The notes under the pieces are model-generated. The model saw only the letters and a list, made by a program, of their open reading frames with translations, made no database searches and was not told the origin of the DNA. Positions 14,514 to 16,964 of a DNA stretch of 16,964 nt are shown in pieces. The translations under genes were made by a program, and so were the position numbers. Source of the stretch: Acholeplasmataceae bacterium (GTDB lineage Bacteria; Bacillota; Negativicutes; Acidaminococcales; Acidaminococcaceae); contig JAAYAE010000313.1 in assembly GCA_012719555.1 (NCBI GenBank), positions 1 through 16,964 of the forward strand. The letters run 5' to 3'. Position 1 is the first letter of the stretch. The number at the start of each line of letters is the position of its first letter.

Positions 14514-15581
14514 ATGGCACAAGTAAGAATTGAGCATGTATTTAAGAGATTCGGTAACGTGACGGCAGTTGGCGATTTCAATGTGACTGTTGCTGATGGC
14601 GAATTTTTTACAATGTTAGGGCCTTCCGGTTGTGGTAAAACAACTACACTGCGAATGGTTGCAGGTTTTGAGACAGCTACAGAAGGTGAAATTTATATAG
14701 GAGATAAATGCGTATCTTCTTTTCATGATAAATGTTTTGTCCCACCGGAAAAACGTGATATAGGGATGGTATTTCAATCTTATGCGGTTTGGCCTCACAT
14801 GACTGTTTTGGATAATGTTGGGTATCCGTTAAAGATAAAAAAAGTTCCAAAAGATGAGCGAAAAAAACGTGTTCTGGAAGTGTTGGAAATGGTGCATTTG
14901 GGTGAATACGCTGATCGTTATCCTCATCAGCTATCAGGTGGACAGCAACAACGTGTAGCACTGGCTAGAGCGTTAGTAGCAGAGCCCAGTCTTTTACTTT
15001 TGGATGAACCATTATCTAATTTGGATGCAAAATTACGTGAAAGTATGCGTTTTGAAATTTTGGCGTTGCAGAAAAAATTGGGAATTACTGTTATTTATGT
15101 AACTCATGACCAGGGAGAAGCAATGGCTATGAGTGATAGAGTGGTAGTAATGAACCGTGGTATAATTCAACAGGTCGGGGCTCCTCATGAAATCTATACA
15201 AAACCTGCCAATAAAATGGTTGCTGATTTTATAGGGCTAGTTAACTTCTTGCCCGGTAAAGCACAAGCAGATACAGTTACAATTGATGGAGTAGATGGTT
15301 CCTTCCCTCATCCTAATGCGGAGGGAGCCCAAGGTCCGGTTACTATTGCCGTTCGCCCTGAAAACATTAGTATGGATATTAATAAAGGTATTGTTAAAGG
15401 CATAGTTACTCATCGTTTTTATATGGGAGATTCTGTTGATTTCCGTGTCAAGGTAGGAGAACATATGGTTCGTGTTATTGTAAAAGGTGCAGATATAGCG
15501 CAATACCCGGATGGAACAGAACTTTATTTACAGTTTGATAAGGTTATGGTATTTGCTAACGATAGCGACGAAAAGCAATAA
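14514..15581 (+). CDS. ABC transporter ATP-binding protein (MalK/FbpC/PotA-like)
   Basis: The 355-residue ATPase powers the adjacent permease. Walker A is GPSGCGKTT (36-44), the Q-loop glutamine is Q88, the ABC signature is LSGGQQQR (140-147), Walker B is LLLLDEP with D164 and E165, the D-loop is SNLDAK and the switch histidine is H198 in THDQ. The C-terminal part (about 235-345) is the TOBE-type beta domain of the MalK/FbpC/PotA class, with AVRPENISM (about 280-288). The ATG follows AAGGAG at good spacing, 15 nt after the permease stop, so the two are co-transcribed. A terminator follows. Sequence alone does not separate iron, polyamine and sugar-type ATPases, because they share this architecture. 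Confidence 0.93.
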   Translation: MAQVRIEHVFKRFGNVTAVGDFNVTVADGEFFTMLGPSGCGKTTTLRMVAGFETATEGEIYIGDKCVSSFHDKCFVPPEKRDIGMVFQSYAVWPHMTVLDNVGYPLKIKKVPKDERKKRVLEVLEMVHLGEYADRYPHQLSGGQQQRVALARALVAEPSLLLLDEPLSNLDAKLRESMRFEILALQKKLGITVIYVTHDQGEAMAMSDRVVVMNRGIIQQVGAPHEIYTKPANKMVADFIGLVNFLPGKAQADTVTIDGVDGSFPHPNAEGAQGPVTIAVRPENISMDINKGIVKGIVTHRFYMGDSVDFRVKVGEHMVRVIVKGADIAQYPDGTELYLQFDKVMVFANDSDEKQ

Positions 15582-15607
15582 AATGTATTAGGATTTAAAG
15601 AATTACT

Positions 15608-15657
15608 AAAAGCAATCAAGGTTTAGTGGGGTATCCCTACACCTTGGTTGCTTTTTT
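15608..15657 (+). terminator. Rho-independent terminator after the transporter operon
   Basis: AAAAGCAATCAAGGT (15608-15622) pairs with ACCTTGGTTGCTTTT (15641-15655) with one T-G wobble. A smaller GGG/CCC stem lies in the loop. T6 (15652-15657) forms the end of the stem and the U tract. It separates the transporter genes from the regulator gene. Confidence 0.9.
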
Positions 15658-15693
15658 CAGTTCACAGTAATTCCTTGCAAACTTCAAAAAAAC

Positions 15694-15735
15694 ACAATTG
15701 TCTCTAATGCCCTTGACAATTGTCAGTACAATTGT
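15694..15735. promoter_or_regulatory. Cluster of three ACAATTGT operators at the SorC-regulator promoter
   Basis: ACAATTGT occurs at 15694-15701, 15716-15723 and 15728-15735. The middle copy is part of the 12-bp perfect palindrome TGACAATTGTCA (15714-15725). Centre-to-centre distances are 22 and 12 bp, close to two turns and one turn of DNA. The middle and right copies cover the -35 box and spacer of the promoter at 15713-15741, which implies repression. A related site lies before the permease gene at 12788-12807. The likeliest binder is the regulator encoded just downstream. Confidence 0.7.
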
Positions 15736-15741
15736 TAAAAT
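15713..15741 (+). promoter_or_regulatory. Near-consensus sigma-A promoter of the SorC-family regulator gene
   Basis: TTGACA (15713-15718), a 17-bp spacer and TAAAAT (15736-15741) give an 11-of-12 match to the housekeeping consensus. Transcription would start near 15748, leaving a leader of about 60 nt. The overlap with the operator cluster suggests autoregulation. Confidence 0.85.
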
Positions 15742-15809
15742 AAAGTTACAGATTGTTGTTCGGGCAGCAGGCATTGTGTAAACATTTACAGGGGAAAGGA
15801 TGGATAATT

Positions 15810-16739
15810 ATGAGTAATCAAGCAGATTTAGCGCGAATATTTACGGTGGCTAAATTGTATTACGAAGAAAATTTGACACAGGCAGAGGTAGCCGAACGTG
15901 TGGGCGTTTCACGGCCCTTGGTCAGTAAGATGCTTTCTGAAGCAAGAGATTGTGGTATTGTGCATATTGAAGTACGCAATGTTGTTTCCGGTAATCAAGA
16001 ACTTTTGCAGGCGTTAGAGAAGAGATTTGGTTTAACAGGTGGGTTGGTTGTACCTAGGGCGAAGACGGCAGCTGTGCAAAGGCATAATTTATATGAGCAG
16101 GCAGGGCATTATTTAGTGGGGGAATGTTCTAACCAGAAAAATTTGGGAATCGGTTGGGGTGATGCGATTAATGAACTTATGTGGACTCTTAGCAGACAAA
16201 CCGTTCCCAGCGTTAACGGAACTATATTTCCACTCATAGGTGAGGCTAATGTTTCTAACAAAGGCTATCATACTAATGAAATAGTTACTATGCTGGCAAA
16301 TTATACCGGACGCAGGGCGAGATTGTTATATGCTCCTGCTTTTCCTGATAGTGATGAAGAACGAAAACTTTATGTAGGAAGTTCTAGTTTTGACGATCTA
16401 AATGAGCTGTGGGATAAAATTGATGCGGCCATGGTTTCTGTTTATGATTACCCCTCTGTACCGGACGAAAACACTATAAAACGTTTTGGGTCTGCCTTAC
16501 ATGATAGGAAGGCTGTGGGAAATTTATTATCTTATTTTTATGACGTTCATGGAAATATAATTGAGGGGTTAAATGATTGTGCCATACATATTCCTTTGAA
16601 CAAATTACGTAACAGCAAAAAAGTAATTTGTTTTGTAGAGAAAGCTACGCCTCAAGCAGTATATGGTGCGTTAAAAACAGGCGTGTTGACTCATATGATT
16701 ATTACAGAGCAAATAGCGGAGCAAGTTTTAGCTATATAG
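15810..16739 (+). CDS. SorC-family (sugar-binding) transcriptional regulator
   Basis: The 309-residue protein has an N-terminal helix-turn-helix, LTQAEVAERVGVSRPLVSKML (22-42). A C-terminal SorC/CggR-type effector domain follows, with the conserved GIGWGDAINEL (113-123) near the sugar-phosphate binding loop. Family members are usually tetramers or dimers that bind phosphorylated sugars and control sugar uptake or catabolism. An in-frame upstream start at 15753 would add 19 residues. I chose the ATG at 15810 because GAAAGGA precedes it and the length and N-terminus fit the family. The gene follows the transporter terminator and has its own strong promoter covered by palindromic sites. A matching site before the permease gene makes control of the transporter likely. 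I see no terminator after it. Confidence 0.92.
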   Translation: MSNQADLARIFTVAKLYYEENLTQAEVAERVGVSRPLVSKMLSEARDCGIVHIEVRNVVSGNQELLQALEKRFGLTGGLVVPRAKTAAVQRHNLYEQAGHYLVGECSNQKNLGIGWGDAINELMWTLSRQTVPSVNGTIFPLIGEANVSNKGYHTNEIVTMLANYTGRRARLLYAPAFPDSDEERKLYVGSSSFDDLNELWDKIDAAMVSVYDYPSVPDENTIKRFGSALHDRKAVGNLLSYFYDVHGNIIEGLNDCAIHIPLNKLRNSKKVICFVEKATPQAVYGALKTGVLTHMIITEQIAEQVLAI

Positions 16740-16800
16740 TCTATGAAAAAGACAGATATAGTTTATTAATGTAATATTTTGTTGCAGGGAGGGTTAAGTA

Positions 16801-16964
16801 ATGAAAGATATTATTGATGACCTTGCTAGTTGGGGGTGCGATGTAAATACGGCAATAGACCGGTTTGACGGTGATAGAGAACTTTATTTGGAGTGTTTGA
16901 GTATTTTTGATAAGGATAAGAATTTTGATGACTTGGGACAGTTGCTGCAAGAAAAGAAGTATGC
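16801..16964 (+). CDS. HPt (histidine phosphotransfer) domain protein, 5' part only
   Basis: The ATG at 16801 follows GGGAGGG and opens a frame that runs off the window after 54 complete codons. The N-terminus, MKDIIDDLASWGCDVNTAI followed by DRFDGDRELYLECLSIF, matches the start of HPt domains, which relay phosphate in multi-step two-component systems: a small helix, a variable-Asp-Val site, and RF-GD-ELYLE-L. The phospho-accepting histidine would lie beyond the window edge, so the assignment is provisional. It starts 61 nt after the SorC-family regulator with no clear terminator between. A functional link to the transporter is not evident. Confidence 0.7.
   Translation, partial: MKDIIDDLASWGCDVNTAIDRFDGDRELYLECLSIFDKDKNFDDLGQLLQEKKY

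Noticed and set aside
11672..15581. Confident annotation as a ferric iron transporter (fbpABC)
   Set aside because: The binding protein lacks the adjacent Tyr pair at the expected place, and the linked regulator is SorC-type. Only the general ABC class is supported.
15753..15809. Upstream start for the SorC-family regulator adding 19 residues
   Set aside because: It lies only a few bases after the predicted transcription start and has no SD. The ATG at 15810 has one and gives the usual family N-terminus.

Overview
The window looks like chromosomal DNA from a low-GC (about 40% by eye) Gram-positive-lineage anaerobe. My best guess is the Negativicutes. Supporting this are strong purine-rich Shine-Dalgarno sites, some TTG/GTG starts, a ThiW-type ECF S component, a SorC-family regulator, and type IV pilin-like genes together with a periplasmic-type M48 peptidase. 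The taxonomic call is inference only. There are no rRNA or tRNA genes, CRISPR arrays, insertion sequences or phage genes.

Layout. Positions 1-4318 are on the minus strand. Reading leftward they encode ThiW, a small membrane protein overlapping it by 8 nt, SbcD, and SbcC whose start codon directly follows the sbcD stop. SbcC runs off the left edge and carries a single-base frameshift near 1758-1760. A 160-bp divergent promoter region (4319-4478) separates this from the rightward genes. These are a C_GCAxxG_C_C protein, a CaiB/BaiF-family CoA enzyme and a secreted M48 metallopeptidase, closed by a clear terminator at 7231-7265. Next is a three-gene minor pilin cassette (7348-10181, PilV/PilW/PilX-like) with its own extended -10 promoter. 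A lone FkbM-type methyltransferase follows; its Shine-Dalgarno is buried in a 21-bp hairpin.

From about 11480 to 16739 there is a complete transport and regulation locus: a short leader ORF translationally coupled to a lipoprotein substrate-binding protein, an internal terminator, a fused two-domain permease, a MalK/FbpC-type ATPase, a terminator, and a SorC-family regulator. A palindrome TGACAATTGTCA sits on the -35 box and spacer of a near-consensus promoter for the regulator, flanked by two more ACAATTGT cores. A related inverted repeat lies just before the permease gene. This points to one regulator controlling both its own gene and the transporter. The binding protein resembles the ferric-iron (FbpA/AfuA) class but lacks the adjacent Tyr pair at the expected place. 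SorC regulators usually sense phosphorylated sugars, so a sugar-phosphate importer of the AfuABC kind is a reasonable hypothesis.

The window ends inside a gene whose N-terminus looks like an HPt phosphotransfer domain. The items most worth following up are the SD-sequestering hairpin at 10281-10327, the operator set around the SorC gene, the coupled leader ORF before the binding protein, and the sbcC frameshift.
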